A stretch of 64,000 nt of DNA, taken from NCBI RefSeq assembly GCF_910592395.1, contig NC_088321.1, positions 434,001 through 498,000 of the forward strand, written 5' to 3'. Below are positions 49,036 through 59,084 of the stretch, piece by piece (the stretch's first letter is position 1; every line of letters begins with the position of its first letter). This stretch comes from Lineus longissimus (taxonomy: Eukaryota; Nemertea; Pilidiophora; Heteronemertea; Lineidae). Made by a program: the position numbers and the translations under genes. A model generated the notes under the pieces. It saw nothing but the letters and a program-made list of their open reading frames with translations, searched no databases and was not told where the DNA came from.

Positions 49036-50080
49036 CTTTGATTTCCGTGATCTCTCGGGCTCTGGTCAGTTGTTCATGTAGAGCCGACAGATTGGTGTCC
49101 CAGAAAGAAATGTAGTTGTACCTCCTTCCTCTTGGGATACTCTCCTTTGCAGCATCGAGGACTGCTTGTCTGAATGCCTTCGCCTTTTTGTTGATACTCT
49201 TTTCTGCTACTGGTAACGCCAGGTGTTGAAAGAGAGGCCAGGTCGCTTTTTTGAAGTTCCAACTTGGGGGGAAGTTTTCTGGGACAATTTTGTGGGAGGT
49301 TGAGATGGATGATCACTGGCCGGTGGTCGCTACCTCCGAGTTGCTGGCACACTACCCTGGTGCTGATTCTCTCAATATTCTTCGATGCCATTGCTAGATC
49401 TGGGGTGCTGGTTGTTCTCCATCTCTTGGAATAGTAAGTTGTTGTGTCGTCAGGATCATTGAGAAGGAGAAGATTATTGTTAATTGACCAGACTTCAACC
49501 TCTTCCCTTTTCTTGTCCAAATCGCTGTACCCCCAGCTTGGGGAGTGGCTGTTAAAATCTCCTAGAATCATCCAGTCGTCGTTGGATGGTTCTGTCTGAT
49601 CCAAACAGATCATCTGGTCTGGAGGGGAGTACACATTGAAGACGGTTAGGGGTTCTCACTTCTTGGTGATGAGCTTAATGCCAATGAACTCTATGTCATC
49701 CGTTTGTTCTGACTTTTTATCAAGGACTGATGGTGAACTGTTCTTTACTAGAATAAGTACTCCTCGTTTTGATCTTTCCTCCCTATCATATCGAAATGTC
49801 TCGTATCCTCTGACGGTAAAACCATGGTTGCTCTTCAAGTGTGTTTCTTGTTCACAGCACACATCAATCGGACTTTGTCTCAGGAAATTTTCGAGGTCAG
49901 TTTTTAGTTTCTCACTCCTTCTGCTTCCACTGAGCGATGCGAAGGTGGTTGGCCCCAGTAGCTCTACTCTGGTTCATCCTAGAGCCTTCAATGAACTCAG
50001 AGTCGCCAGTCACACAAGGTGGGCCCCTTCGAGGCAGGGGTGTACCCCCTACCTGACTGTTAATCACAAATCACAGCGCT
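49036..50080 (-). pseudogene. Decayed LINE endonuclease (non-LTR retrotransposon)
   Basis: Read on the minus strand, the region encodes an apurinic-type endonuclease domain. An ETHLK motif lies near 49840, GDFNSHSPSWG near 49540 and SDHRPV near 49320, in the right order and spacing for the EN domain of jockey-like non-LTR elements. Downstream helical sequence continues to about 49035 in another frame. The copy is broken: an apparent frame change near 49945, an in-frame TGA at 49654-49652, and another frame change near 49245. Reverse transcriptase is absent because the element stops where the 71-bp satellite begins. It is a dead fragment. Confidence 0.85.
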
Positions 50081-50682
50081 AATATGAAAACTTAAAGAGG
50101 GCAAAGGTCAACGCCGATCGCACGTTGTCCAACCTCGTCGCTTGTTTTGGCAACGGTCCAACTAATGCAATTGTTAGTGTATTTTTAGAATCCGTTTAAT
50201 GGGCACAGGGTTGAAGGCTGAAATTCGTTCTCCTGGGATAGCCAAGACAAAAACTAGCTTTAACTCCACAAACTCTGAAGTGCTTTTCATCTACCTGTTT
50301 CCCAGTGCCATGGCAAAACATGAAGTATCACAATTTTAAATCGTATTGTCATGGATAGTTCAAATCGTATTGTCGCTCAGAATCGGATACTACTGCAGTT
50401 ACTGAGATCGTTGTTCTGATTGGTCCAAAATCGAGGCTACTTGCCTTGGCCAACGAACAGTTTCTGAGGCGGAAAATGTCAAGGGTTTGGATGTGTGAGT
50501 GATAAAACATTGTGGGTCAAGATGGGAGGATCATTGCTTTGTACGAGTCAGTGAATGCTGTAATGTTTGGAGACCTATGGAGTTTGGTGCCAAGACTGAT
50601 TTCAGTACGAATTGAAAAACATTTTATCCCTACAAAACAAAGAACATTGTCTAGAGATAAGAGAATACCGATCTCGATGACC

Positions 50683-50760
50683 GAGTGGTTCACGGTGAGT
50701 GATTAAGTCATCCGCGTCGTGAACGGTAGGTCAAAGGTTCGGGGCTCGCCTGCATCTTTC
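50683..50760 (+). mobile_element. tRNA-like SINE fragment
   Basis: GACCGAGTGGTTCACGGTGA and AAAGGTTCGGGGCTCGCC sit at A-box and B-box positions of a tRNA with a long variable region (Leu/Ser-like). Poor stems suggest a SINE or tRNA pseudogene. Confidence 0.45.
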
Positions 50761-51500
50761 CGATGCTAGCCACCAACTAGTTAAATATAGGGTACAGACT
50801 GCCTACCCACCAGACGCCAGGCATGAGAGACAGAGTTTGGAAGTAAAGGGTGTCCCACAAGCCAAAGTTGGCTGGCCCTTTCTACACCAGCAAACATGAA
50901 CTTATTGTTGGCCAACATCGTGTTGGGCCCTGTTGGCAGAGGCATGTTGCTCTGTCCCCAAACATTCGCCAACATGATGTTGTCTCATGTTGGCCAACAA
51001 TTGTTTGGTCATGTTTGTTAGTGTAGACCAGGCTTTAGGATGACACTATAATGTACACACATTACTTTAGACTCATTCTTCCTGTATTACAAGTAGCCCA
51101 CGAACCAGTGTACCATTGGCTGCAGTACACAGTACACAGCCTATGGTGAGGGAATTATTTGGGGCAATTTAACAGGATTGCGCTGATGACTAATGCTTAC
51201 TGGTGCGCAATTATCGTAATTGACCCAATTATCGCAATTGACACAATTATCCCCCACTTAAAGGAGTGCGCCATTCATTTAATTGCAGGCAAGTTAAATA
51301 GAAACGCAGTGGATCTACCATGTGCCACCATAGAATCTATTATGGGATCCCAGTGTAATACAGATCTTAAACCAGTTTCTCAATTCAAACTCGAAAAGTT
51401 ATTATCATGATCATCTTTTCGCTTTGTAACCATGAAATGGTTTTTGCTACTGTTTGTATTGGCGTGAGGGCGTCTTTACACATAAGGAGACTATAGACCC
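50761..51500. other. Stretch without a supported gene
   Basis: Repeated TTGGCCAACA-type words occur at 50865-51000. Nothing coding was recognised. Confidence 0.4.
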
Positions 51501-51507
51501 TTTGCAA

Positions 51508-51625
51508 TGACGTCACGATGTCGGCCATGTTGGGGCCAGATATAACGTGATGACGTCACGATGTCGGCCATGTTGGGAGCCAGATATAGACGTGATGACG
51601 TCACGATGTCGGTCATGTTGGGTCT
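51508..51625 (+). promoter_or_regulatory. Three CRE sites, each joined to a GTCGGCCATGTTGG block
   Basis: TGACGTCA occurs at 51508-51515, 51551-51558 and 51596-51603. Each is followed by CGATGTCGG(C/T)CATGTTGGG, giving a 43-45-bp repeat. TGACGTCA is the full CREB/ATF palindrome. The second block resembles YY1-type CCAT sites. It lies about 2 kb upstream of gene B. Confidence 0.6.
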
Positions 51626-52359
51626 CACTAGCCAGTGCAATGGCCGGGCCTACCTGGCTCCACAAATGGCGCGACGTCATTTCATGCATACCCCTGTTCA
51701 AGTGGCTGTCGACCTTGCAGTATATCACTCTCACACATAAACCTATACATTTCTGAATAGCTTGTCGCTTCTAGAATACATCTGGCCAGCTTTCATTGTT
51801 ATCAAGTAATTCAGTCATGAGAACATGGGGGCAGCACAATACATGAGACACCCTGTACATCGATGAAAATTTTGAAAATTTCGCCTTGCCGCCTTATAAC
51901 TTGACAATTAACATGGATGGTGAAATAATATTTTTATAAACTTCTACTTATCACCTTGAGAAAGCCAAATAATAACAATTTTAAATTTTGATACCAAAAT
52001 AGGGTGTCGTTGCGGCTTTTCTTTGAGCATTTTGACCGCGAAGTCTCACCTTGAGAACATGTGCACTCTGACAGGAACCAGTTCATGTCAACATCCGATT
52101 GAGCTATACATAGCATGCGAGGCCTGGTCACTGCGGACGTGCACAGAAGAAGCTGATATTTTCCTCAAATAATCGTCAGAGCTACCTCTTCACAAAATAC
52201 CCAGGACACCGACATTTGAACATGCAGCAATAGCGATATGATAGGCTCATCTGTATCCATGGTAATCGCCTGAGATTGAAGAACTTTTTTTTTAAGGGGG
52301 ACCAATGTTGACCTGATCACCACTGGCTAGTGAGACCTTGGGAGCCAGATCTAACGTGA

Positions 52360-52411
52360 TGACGTCACGATGTCGGCCATGTTGGGGGCCAGATATAAGG
52401 TGATGACGTCG
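52360..52411 (+). promoter_or_regulatory. Second CRE cluster
   Basis: A full TGACGTCA with the same CGATGTCGGCCATGTTGGG follower lies at 52360, and a half copy TGACGTCG at 52404. A GCGGCCATCTTGGG word lies about 80 bases further on. It is about 1.2 kb upstream of the first recognised gene B exon. Confidence 0.55.
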
Positions 52412-53533
52412 GCTTTCTTCTTTTCAGGACTTCGCGTCAGGACTTGCGCAAAGCGTCACAACATAGCGTCGCGCTCGTGACCGCACTGTTCGCGGCCATC
52501 TTGGGGGCATTGTGACGCATATTGCAAAGCGTCTGTTGCATTGAGTTGTGCCAAAACCCACTGAAAATGTGCTATTCTAAATTTGAATTGTCCTTATGTT
52601 TGTAGCCTTCAATGTTAAAGGAGCATGTATACTGTTTTTATAACGGCAGTTGGTAATATATGCTACCATCAGCCATGCATATAATAATCTGTAGCCTTCG
52701 TCGTCCAGGGAGGAAGTGCCAATTGAAAGCCATTGTGTCAGGCCAGACAAAACAGTTTTGCTGCGCGGACACCGTTTCCAGGTCCAACATATATTATGAT
52801 GCTAATAATGAATCTTTTATATAGCGCAATGACACAATAGTTCTCGGTCAAGATGCTTTTGGATGTCGTGCCATTACCCCAGTCTCCACATAAACCAATG
52901 GGTTTCATTCTGTGTCACGTACTGCCTTTTGAAAATAAAATCTATTGTAATGAAAGCGGTGTGCTGCGACCCCAGCTTCTGAAGTCATGAAAATGGTGTC
53001 CTGTCCTTGTTGTTTGTTGGCGGGATGGATTTGGGACAGTGATAATGTACTTGATGATGTGTGAATTCTGTACCAACCCGTGCATATTGACATTGAGGTT
53101 TCTGTCCACCAGTTTGACAGCAGTGTGGATGTCTATATATATATATATTCAGTGGCTTCATTCGAATCCTCATCCTGTAGTTATAAACAGTTTTGGGAAT
53201 AACAATATATGGAATGTCTGGTGAGTAGGGGATGTACATACTTCCGTTTATATTTTACGCTATTTCGGTGCTTTTGCACTGCAATGAATAACGTTTCCTG
53301 CCACACCCTCACAGCTGGCATTAGTTGTTACTTTGCTAAGTCGGCTGGGCTACTGCCCGAGCCGCGAACGGCTCATGCCGCAAGAGCTTCTCCCGGTTTC
53401 CGTAGCATTAAGCGACTAGAAGTAATACTCCCCCTGGATGCTGGTCTATCGCAAGATGTTCCACAGCTCCGAATCATTCTTCACTTCATTCTTCTCTAAT
53501 ATCATTTCGTTTTTCGTCATCTCTTTCTCACAG
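52412..53533. other. Upstream region of gene B
   Basis: No coding sequence recognised. A (TA)n tract lies near 53135-53149. A long pyrimidine tract before 53533 forms the acceptor of the first recognised gene B exon, so an untranslated exon should lie further upstream. Confidence 0.4.
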
Positions 53534-53547
53534 GAAATGCCCTCAGA

Positions 53548-53646
53548 ATGACATGTGGTGAAAACAAGATGGCCACGCCCAAGAAGAAGTCACCATATCC
53601 CAAAGATGCGCGGTCTAATTTCGATCAAGTCATTCCAAAAACCGAG
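53548..53646 (+). CDS. Coiled-coil gene B, coding exon 1
   Basis: The exon starts at 53534 after TCTCTTTCTCACAG. A four-codon upstream ORF (ATG at 53537) ends in a TGA that overlaps the next ATG (53548). That ATG opens MTCGENK, and a second in-frame ATG at 53569 has a strong context (ACAAGATGG) and gives MATPKKKSPYPKDARSNFDQ. The exon ends in phase 0 at GAG before GTGATT, a rather weak donor. The basic KKK segment may be a nuclear signal. Codons upstream of 53548 are also open to the acceptor, so a start in an earlier exon cannot be excluded. Confidence 0.6.
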
Positions 53647-53707
53647 GTGATTTTAACTTCATATTTCGCCTTTTCATTAAAAGGTATCGCTGTTTCTGTT
53701 CTTGCAG

Positions 53708-53816
53708 ATCGTGGCAACTTCGCCGTTGGACGTTTTGTCCGCCATTTTTGACCAAATTACTCCGAACTTTCGCTGAACCACACAAAACCTTGATGGATAC
53801 CGAAGTAGCCTTCAAG
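53708..53816 (+). CDS. Coiled-coil gene B, coding exon 2, needs a +1 frame change
   Basis: The exon lies between a TTCTTGCAG acceptor and a GTAAGA donor and is 109 bases long. In the frame handed over by exon 1 it reads IVATSPLDVLSAIFDQITPN then TTT CGC TGA, a stop at 53774-53776. In the +1 frame from 53769 it reads FAEPHKTLMDTEVAFK and leaves in phase 0, exactly matching exon 3. Both halves look protein-like. Removing one T would give a 108-base, phase-0 exon. Explanations are an assembly or allele indel in TTT, a +1 ribosomal frameshift, or a separate upstream ORF with the main start at ATG 53793 (context weak at -3). Confidence 0.55.
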
Positions 53817-54262
53817 GTAAGATTCGGCTCCCTGGCTCCAGTTGGTAGAACTAGGTGCTAGATTATTTTGTGTTTCGTGTCAGTTGTTGAGTAGGAGTTC
53901 GCGGAGGACATATTAGGCATGTTTCGCAACCCCTACGAACGACGAAGGTCTGTCGTGTCCTCAAGCCATGGGCCAATTCATTTACGCGACACTCGTAAAT
54001 CATCTTCGGTACTAATTTGTACGAGGAATCGCGGAAACTTTCGAAAAAACTCATCAATAAAGTACGTTTACATACTTCGTACTTCGTTGTGCGTAGCTCT
54101 TCGTAAGGTTTGCGAAACCTGTCTATTGTCTTGCCTGCCTAGCTGCCTATATTGTCCCTTTAAATTGTTTCTCTGCTTGGTGCTTGAATCCTTTTAATCT
54201 CGCGAAAAATCGAACACAGAGGACCAGAGAGACATTGTGTGAAACTGCATTTCTATTTTCCT

Positions 54263-54310
54263 GGACCACCAGTAATCACGTGACTATCACGAACAGCGTA
54301 TCCCTTCATT
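54263..54310 (+). repeat. Single diverged copy of gene A's 42-bp intron repeat
   Basis: GGACCACCAGTAATCAC, then an eight-base insertion, then CGAACAGCGTATCCCTTCAT aligns with the unit at 27896-28230. It lies in gene B's intron just before its coiled-coil exon, the same relative place as in gene A. Confidence 0.5.
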
Positions 54311-54409
54311 CTCATTCCCGGTGCTCATTTTATCACTTTTGTCGTTTTGCCATATTATCTTAAAGTAGATTTGATTATATTTTCAAAATCGTTTCTGCTC
54401 TCGTTACAG

Positions 54410-55480
54410 ATACACGAGAGTGATCTAGAGGTCAACGACCTTCGCCACAGGGGCGAGTCCATTCTGTCGGGCTACAAAACCGAGATCTCGCGACAACACG
54501 ATGAGATCAAAAACCTTCAAGCTGCCGTCAAAGCAAAGGAGGAGTCGTTACGGCGGAAGAATATCTTAATCAAGGAGCAAGATGCCGAGATAACGCGGCT
54601 TAACTCGGAGCCGCGAGTTGTGAGTAAGGAAAAAAATGGCCATTGTAAAAGTTGCGATGAGTTACGATCTGCCCTTGAAGAGTTTCAAGAATTGATTGAA
54701 AAGGACTTCAATTTGGACAGCATCAAAGCGATGCTTGTTGAAAAGGATAAAAAGTTGGCGGAGACGGAAAAAAGATTGGCAGAGTCGGAAAGAAAGTCAG
54801 CGGGGAGTGTTGAGAGATTGGAGGAGTGGAAGTTAAAGGTTACGTCTGCTCGGAATGAGACTTTCACGTTGAAAAAAGAGGTTCGCGACCTGAAGAGAAG
54901 GATTGAATCGGATGACGATCGGTCGCCGGTGTTTACGAACGAGTATATTTCATCTTGTAAGGAATCGCTGCAGGCGGCTTTGGAATCGGTGGCAGAGGCC
55001 AATCCTGATGAGGAAAATGACGTTCTTGGTACGATGAGAACTCGTACAGCAGCGCTGTGTAGTTATTTTAATCAGTTATTAGGACACTGCCGCTCTTGTT
55101 CACGCCAAGACCAGGATTCTGGGATTGAAGAATCTGACTCTGAAAAAAAGACTAAGTCGAAAGTTATTTCGGGGAAGATTTGCAGCGATTGTAAAGGTTT
55201 GAAGGAGCGTTACGCTGCTTTATGTAATGTGAACGACCGACTCGTCGAGGCATTGGTGAAATATGAGGACATGACCTTGATGCTGAAGGTCACGACGCAG
55301 CATCAGCTGCTCTGGGGGCCGTCGTTCTCACGTGTCATGAAGATGATATCGAATTTGAACATGCCGCCGTGTACGGATTCGTTCGCCAGGAATTGGCAGG
55401 CGATGATAGTGCCGCAGCTGGAGAGGTTAAAGGTCAAGGTCGAGGAGAGAGCCGCACACGGACGTGACAGATCGCGTACG
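54410..55480 (+). CDS. Coiled-coil gene B, coding exon 3
   Basis: The exon begins after CTCTCGTTACAG in phase 0 and encodes 357 residues (about 70-426 of the protein). It opens IHESDLEVNDLRHRGESILS and continues as a Lys/Glu-rich coiled coil to about residue 240. Paired cysteines occur as CKSC near 148, CRSC at 296-299 and CSDC at 327-330, which could bind zinc, although no known finger pattern is evident. An acidic QDSGIEESDSEKK segment follows. The final part (LLWGPSFSRVMKMISNLNMP onward) looks like a compact helical domain. It ends at ACG before GTAAGT in phase 0. Confidence 0.88.
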
Positions 55481-56034
55481 GTAAGTGTGTGATTGGTGTT
55501 GTGAAGGTGCGCCGCAGGAAAGCAATTTTTGTTGCAGTGTTGTGCGATAATTGTTAATGCTGTCACGTTTCTACGACAAGAATTGCACAATCCTGCCACC
55601 TGCATAATAAAAGGGTATTGAAATCAAGCTGTAACTTGTTATATGGCAGTAGACAGGCAGTTTTGTGTTGCACAGTATGGTTGTAATTATCAAAGGTCGC
55701 AGTGACAGCAACCTCTTATTCACTGGGAGCAGTAGATGGCTGCTCCACAGTATGATTGTGGATGCCCAGTTTGGATATTAGAATACAATATGCTGCCTCA
55801 TTGAAGACCTAACAGCACCTGACTGAGTTTACAGTAGGCCTGTGCCAAGATACATTACTTCTGAAACCACAGTATTTTTCATAAATGTTGACAAAACCAG
55901 TATATATCTTGTTATAACTGACAAACCATTTGAAATTTGAATGCATTCCCTCTCCCAGTGTTACCATATTGAGCTGCGAAACTGTATTTTGGAAAAAAGA
56001 AGCAGATCAAAATATGAACCGTTTATTGTTCCAG

Positions 56035-58371
56035 GATTCCTCCGCTACTGAATCGAGCTCCCGAACAAACAAACGGAAACGCCGATTGTCTGACTCAACC
56101 GACGCTGCCACTGCCAGTGAAGCTGAAGCGGTCCAAAAGAAGGGTAAGACTGCACTGCTGACTAGTGAGGTTGAGACGTCACATATGCCGGATAACGTGT
56201 CACTTAGTAGGCCTGCCACGCCTGCTCTAAGGGCGCATACGCCAGTGTCAAGGTCGCAAACGCCGCAGTCACGACCGGGCACAGTCGCCCCTAGTATCGT
56301 CAGTGTTAAATCGGAGCCAGTTCATCAATCTGATGCATCGCAGATTGACGCTCCAGCAGACGTACCGAGAGGAGAGACATCATCCGCTTCAAATCCAGGC
56401 AGACAGGAAGAGACACCTAGTGATTCACATCAAAACAACAATCCGTACCGTATTCAACCTGAGGTTCTGAAAAGAATCCAGGCAGAGGCTCCGAGAATCG
56501 TTGAGAAGGTTGAAGCAGCAGACGCATCAAATAGCCTAACGTCTGCTGCGAATGTCAGTTTCACTCAAGGTTTGATGCAGTGGCTGGAGAAGGAATCGGC
56601 TGGCATTCTCGAGCAGGCGGTACTGACGTCTGCTCAGGCAGAGGCAACTGGGATTAGACGGGCGCCACAGGTTTCCTCGAGGCATTCCAGAACCAGTTCG
56701 TTTACCCAAGATTCACCTGGTGATTCTGATTTGACTGCTCATATCCAGGAAGTCTTTGCACGAGTAACAGGAACTTCTTCGCCTCAGAGTCAAGGCCAGT
56801 TCATTTCTGCTGAAGGTCAAGGTCAGCCTGTTGCTATGGAGTCAAAAAGGGGGGATCCTGGAGGTCAAGGTGAAAGTTCTTTAAACTTTATTAGGGTGGA
56901 GAATATGCTTGTGACAAAGTACATAATGTTGATGGATGAGAGAAATAAAGTGCAAAGCCAAGGACCTAAAATGGACAGACTAAACATGGAGATAAAAGAC
57001 CTTCTTCAGCGATGGGAGCGCTTGCAAGCACTCAGAGGAAATAGTCCTTCATCCGAACAGCTGACAACGACATCAGAGCAGACGCTAGCCCCAGCCCGGA
57101 GACCACGGCAGACGACACCTGTTGACAAGCAAACGACACCAGTGTCTGGAAATGAACGTATCACCATGTCAATTGTCTCACCATTGCCAGCGCCGTCAGT
57201 CGAACAACTTACCAAACGGTTGAATATAACAAATAACTTCTTCTGTGGTACCCCACGTGTTCATCAGAGTGTTCCCCAGCATCCACACCCTAGCACTCTT
57301 CTGAATACCACCGAGTCGCAGCCACAGACGCCCCCTAGTGTTGAGAATGTGCTACAAGCTGTTACCCCCACCTCGGTGGTGACCCCTATTAGTCAGACAC
57401 AGAACAATATTCACCCATCCATGCCTCATCTCGGTGGGCAACAGATGCCGATGATGCCGCAGGCGACACCGCCAATCCTCTCTCATCTGTCATCACATGT
57501 GCAATATCTAAATAGCCTGGTAACCCAGCAGCATGGTAATCGGCAGGTACAGCCGCTGCCGCACATCGATGTACCCACTCAACCTCAGCAAAGGTTTTTT
57601 CCGAACCCAACTGAGCAGTTAGAAACCAACCCATCAAGGCGAACATGGCAGAATCTATCTGGTTGTGGCACTCAAGGTCAAGGTCAAGGTAGTAGGGGTG
57701 TTGAGGCATCTTCAAGTAATCCGTCAGCAGTGACACGGGTCTCCTCCCATGAACAGCGGAACTTTTCTGTAAACCAAGCCGGAAGAAGTCAAGGTCAGGT
57801 TCAAGGCTTTGGCCAAGGTCACGGTCAAGTACAACACAGTCAAGGTCAAGTTAGTAGGGGTGTTGAGGCATCTTCAAGTAATCCGTCAGCAGTGACACGG
57901 GTCTCCTCCCATGAACAGCGGAACTTTTCTGTAAACCAAGCCGGGAGAAGTCAAGGTCAGGTTCAAGGCTGTGGCCAAGGTCACGGTCAAGTGCAACACA
58001 GTCAAGGTCAAGTTAGTAGGGTTGTTGAGGCATCTTCAAGTAATCCGTCAGCAGTGACACGGGTCTCCTCCCATGAACAGTGGAACTTTTCTGTAAACCA
58101 AGCCGGGAGAAGTCAAGGTCAGGTTCAAGGCTTTGGCCAAGGTCACGGTCAAGTGCAACACAGTCAAGTTCAAGGTCATGGTCAAGTCCAAGGTCAGCAC
58201 CAGCATGTTGATCAACGTGGCGCTGTCCACTGGGTACCAAATGAATATAGAACATCACAACCTGGCCAACTATTGACAGCTCGTCCACAGTTCTGGCTCC
58301 CTCCGCCGCCACCTCAGACCCCATCAACAGTTAGGCAGTACCAGAACACTTTTAATGTCATGCGCAAATGA
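56035..58371 (+). CDS. Coiled-coil gene B, terminal coding exon
   Basis: After ATTGTTCCAG the frame stays open for 778 codons to TGA. It starts DSSATESSSRTNKRKRRLSD, a basic nuclear-signal-like segment, then a Ser/Thr/Pro-rich disordered region. A short helical block around LVTKYIMLMDERNKVQ and MEIKDLLQRWERLQ lies in the middle. A Gln/Gly/Pro-rich tail follows, containing three 54-residue repeats and ending PPPPPQTPSTVRQYQNTFN-VMRK. Composition resembles nuclear scaffold or transcription-linked low-complexity proteins. The family is not recognised. AATAAA follows at 58449. Confidence 0.88.
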   Translation, partial: DSSATESSSRTNKRKRRLSDSTDAATASEAEAVQKKGKTALLTSEVETSHMPDNVSLSRPATPALRAHTPVSRSQTPQSRPGTVAPSIVSVKSEPVHQSDASQIDAPADVPRGETSSASNPGRQEETPSDSHQNNNPYRIQPEVLKRIQAEAPRIVEKVEAADASNSLTSAANVSFTQGLMQWLEKESAGILEQAVLTSAQAEATGIRRAPQVSSRHSRTSSFTQDSPGDSDLTAHIQEVFARVTGTSSPQSQGQFISAEGQGQPVAMESKRGDPGGQGESSLNFIRVENMLVTKYIMLMDERNKVQSQGPKMDRLNMEIKDLLQRWERLQALRGNSPSSEQLTTTSEQTLAPARRPRQTTPVDKQTTPVSGNERITMSIVSPLPAPSVEQLTKRLNITNNFFCGTPRVHQSVPQHPHPSTLLNTTESQPQTPPSVENVLQAVTPTSVVTPISQTQNNIHPSMPHLGGQQMPMMPQATPPILSHLSSHVQYLNSLVTQQHGNRQVQPLPHIDVPTQPQQRFFPNPTEQLETNPSRRTWQNLSGCGTQGQGQGSRGVEASSSNPSAVTRVSSHEQRNFSVNQAGRSQGQVQGFGQGHGQVQHSQGQVSRGVEASSSNPSAVTRVSSHEQRNFSVNQAGRSQGQVQGCGQGHGQVQHSQGQVSRVVEASSSNPSAVTRVSSHEQWNFSVNQAGRSQGQVQGFGQGHGQVQHSQVQGHGQVQGQHQHVDQRGAVHWVPNEYRTSQPGQLLTARPQFWLPPPPPQTPSTVRQYQNTFNVMRK
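57691..58176 (+). repeat. 162-bp coding tandem repeat, three units
   Basis: Units start at 57691, 57853 and 58015. Each encodes 54 residues containing EASSSNPSAVTRVSSHEQ and GRSQGQVQGFGQGHGQVQHS. Copies differ by only a few bases, so the expansion is recent and length polymorphism is likely. Confidence 0.95.
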
Positions 58372-58448
58372 ATATTTGATAAAGACAAATGTTGCCCTTC
58401 AAATGGGGACTAGGCAGGGGCAGGGGGGGTGGCCCTTTTCAGGTGACT

Positions 58449-58454
58449 AATAAA
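58449..58454 (+). terminator. Polyadenylation signal of gene B
   Basis: AATAAA lies 78 bases after the gene B stop codon, the first canonical hexamer downstream. Confidence 0.6.
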
Positions 58455-58572
58455 CACAGTAAGGGCCCTGGATCATGTCAGATTCATCACTAAATAGTGT
58501 TTCAGCTGAAGAGTTTAAGCAGGACGCGGCACACCAGTTTCTGGATATACTTTAGTTTTTTACACTCTGGAC

Positions 58573-58632
58573 GCATTGTACCGGCCTCGTCCTGTCCATG
58601 ACGCAATGGACTACCACAGGAGTCTGATTTTT
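58573..58632 (-). repeat. Dispersed repeat copy, inverted
   Basis: The reverse complement reads AGACTCCTGTGGTAGTCCAT, then TGCGTCATGGACAGGACGAG and GCCGGTACA, matching the family at 17991-18050. Confidence 0.6.
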
Positions 58633-59084
58633 GGGGATAGACGTATAAGAGATGTAGAGAGATTACTAGTGAAGGAACACATATAACAATTGAACGATGG
58701 AAAAATCTTATTCTGTGTCCAAGATGATCGATTTAGTTTGAGGAATTTAATTGCTGCGCAAACGGGCGACTTTCATTGCTGCGACCTTGATGACAACTAG
58801 CGGGTGATTGTAGTGTAACCAAATGACCCTCCCCTTCCAATTCTCACTTGTACAACCAGGACAAGGAATACCGGTATACCACTGCCAAAACAATCGGTGA
58901 GTACTAATCCCTTGTCTCTCTATTCGGCCCCTATTCTTTACCTCAAATTGCAGAAAATACACTCGAAAACGATGCTTTTCATTGATGTCGGGCATTTTTC
59001 GTGGGTCCTGCTTTAAGAATCACCCTGTACCTTTTAAGGAACGCAATCAGCTCCTCTGGTGTCAAGATTGGCAGTTGGCTTTGA

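Noticed and set aside
49636-50082. 148-codon plus-strand frame
   Set aside because: It is antisense to the LINE endonuclease reading, which has the recognisable motifs.
57670-58200. Many TCAAGGTCA words (ERR/SF-1 half sites)
   Set aside because: They encode the Gln-Gly repeats of gene B's tail and are explained by coding amplification.
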